DNA of 6,228 bases from Candidatus Omnitrophota bacterium (GTDB lineage: Bacteria; Omnitrophota; Gorgyraeia; Gygaellales; Profunditerraquicolaceae). This document shows positions 5,097 to 6,228 of this stretch, piece by piece. The DNA lies in contig JAUYDQ010000078.1 in NCBI GenBank assembly GCA_030691725.1, forward strand, positions 1 through 6,228. Direction: 5' to 3'. The stretch's first letter is position 1, and every line of letters starts with the position of its first letter. The translations under genes and the position numbers were made by a program. A model generated the notes under the pieces. It made no database searches and was not told the DNA's origin. It saw nothing but the letters and a program-made list of their open reading frames with translations.

Positions 5097-6228
5097 AAAC
5101 TGTTAAATTTTTTACCCTGGGATGCAAGGTAAATCAATATGATACCCAGAGTATAAGAGAACGTTTTGTTAACGCCGGATTTAAGGAAATAGATAATGGC
5201 AGAAAAGCTGACACCTACGTTATTAATACTTGTACCGTAACTTCAATTGCCGACCGGAAATCCCGTTATTTCATTCATTACGCCTATCGTCAAAATCCTA
5301 AAGCCAGAATCATTGTCACCGGTTGCTATACAGCGTTAGATAGTGATGAGATTGCTAAAATTCCCGGTGTAACCCATATAATTAAAAATCAAGACAAAGA
5401 CAGAATACTTGAATTATTAAACGAGCATAACGAGCTAAGCGAACAAAACGAAATAGGTATAAGCAATTTTTCCGGTCATACCCGCGCATTCTTAAAGATT
5501 CAGGATGGCTGTAATAATTTTTGTTCTTATTGTAAAGTGCCGAGAGTTCGGGGCGCTTCCAGAAGTAGACCGCTGGATGAGATTGTTCAGGAAGCAAATA
5601 GGCTTGCAAAGAATGGCTTTAAAGAAATAGTGCTATGCGGGATTTGTTTGGGTTCGTACGGAAAAGATTTGCAAAGCCAGAAGAATCTTGTTGAAGTGAT
5701 TGAGGCGTTAGAGAAAATTGAGGGATTATTACGGATTAGATTAAGTTCTATAGAAGCAGGTGATATTTCAGATGAATTGATTCAGAAGATGGCGCAATCT
5801 AAAAAATTATGTCAGCATCTGCATATTCCCATGCAAAGCGGCGATAATGAAATCTTAAAAAAGATGAACCGTAATTATTGCCGAGAGGATTATCTAAATC
5901 TTATTAAAAAAATAAAAAATAGTATTCCGGAAATAGCTATTACCACTGATGTTCTTGTGGGGTTTCCGGGTGAAAGAGAGGATAATTTTCAGAATACCGT
6001 CAACTTAATTGGAGAAATTGTGCCTTTACGCGCCCATATTTTTCCTTATAGTAAACGATTAGGTACTCCCGCTGCTATTTTAAAAGATAAAATAAATCCG
6101 CTTATCATAAAAGAAAGAATCTTACAATTGGTAGGTATCTCTAGAAAATGCGCGCTCGCTTATAAGGAGCAATTCTTAAATAAAGATAGAGATGTGCTTA
6201 TAGAAGAGCGGCCTAAAGAAGATAAGAA
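5093..6228 (+). CDS. mtaB: tRNA ms2-t6A37 methylthiotransferase MtaB (3' truncated by window)
   Basis: MtaB is a radical SAM methylthiotransferase that adds a methylthio group to t6A at position 37 of tRNAs reading ANN codons. The ATG overlaps the rsmE stop in ATGA (5093-5096). The first 378 residues are present. The UPF0004 domain provides three ligands for the auxiliary 4Fe-4S cluster: C11 (LGCKVNQYDT), C47 (NTCTVT) and C78 (TGCYTALD). The radical SAM motif is CNNFCSYC at 140-147 (C140, C144, C147), followed by KVPRVRG. Other family landmarks are GICLGSYGKDL, RLSSIEAGDI, LHIPMQSGDNEILKKMNR and TTDVLVGFPGE. HIFPYSKRLGTPAA, with GICLGSYG, favours MtaB over MiaB or RimO. The C-terminal TRAM domain should follow beyond the window edge. 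C182 and C185 (LCGICLG) are extra cysteines, the first at a place often held by Thr. Confidence 0.94.
   Translation, partial: MKTVKFFTLGCKVNQYDTQSIRERFVNAGFKEIDNGRKADTYVINTCTVTSIADRKSRYFIHYAYRQNPKARIIVTGCYTALDSDEIAKIPGVTHIIKNQDKDRILELLNEHNELSEQNEIGISNFSGHTRAFLKIQDGCNNFCSYCKVPRVRGASRSRPLDEIVQEANRLAKNGFKEIVLCGICLGSYGKDLQSQKNLVEVIEALEKIEGLLRIRLSSIEAGDISDELIQKMAQSKKLCQHLHIPMQSGDNEILKKMNRNYCREDYLNLIKKIKNSIPEIAITTDVLVGFPGEREDNFQNTVNLIGEIVPLRAHIFPYSKRLGTPAAILKDKINPLIIKERILQLVGISRKCALAYKEQFLNKDRDVLIEERPKEDK

Noticed and set aside
4835..5137. Minus-strand ORF of 100 codons opposite rsmE
   Set aside because: It is antisense to the conserved SPOUT domain, and no family features or ribosome site are seen.
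1..6228. CRISPR array, transposase gene or phage gene
   Set aside because: No regularly spaced repeats, transposase or integrase motifs, or phage structural motifs were found on either strand.

Overview
The window is AT-rich bacterial chromosome with every recognisable gene on the + strand. Three blocks can be read: (1) the end of a type IV pilus minor-pilin operon (1-773); (2) a tRNA-Ala gene whose 3' end runs into a perfect 32-bp palindrome (907-1008); and (3) a tightly packed run of five genes (1045 to past 6228) with overlaps of 20, 8 and 4 bp and one zero-length junction. The gene content (AmmeMemoRadiSam genes, PilV/PilW-like pilins, a CcdA/DsbD-like membrane protein, rsmE-mtaB), low GC and the prepilin style suggest an uncultured Gram-negative lineage such as Omnitrophota or a relative. 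That placement is inference from style, not from a marker gene.

The first two genes of block 3 form a complete AmmeMemoRadiSam set: a radical SAM enzyme (amrS, 1045-2184) and a Memo-AMMECR1 fusion (amrB-amrA, 2165-3694). Both carry hydrophobic N-termini that look like export or anchoring signals. The next gene (3687-4340) encodes a six-helix CcdA/DsbD-type membrane protein with cysteines in TM1 and TM4, as expected for carrying thiol redox power across the membrane. Together they suggest an envelope-facing version of this poorly understood system, with a redox supply from the third gene. The last two genes, rsmE (4341-5096) and mtaB (5093 to the window end), are RNA-modification genes that are neighbours in many bacteria and probably share the transcript without sharing the function.

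The most striking sequence feature is a 48-bp palindromic repeat (2669-2716) lying exactly in frame inside the Memo domain. It is flanked by a 5-bp direct repeat, CTAAT, and adds 16 residues to the protein. Removing it restores a family-like sequence, so it reads as a recent small mobile palindrome tolerated inside a coding gene. A consensus Shine-Dalgarno before an in-frame ATG at the Memo/AMMECR1 boundary (3117-3133) suggests that the AMMECR1 domain may also be made separately, without the signal peptide.
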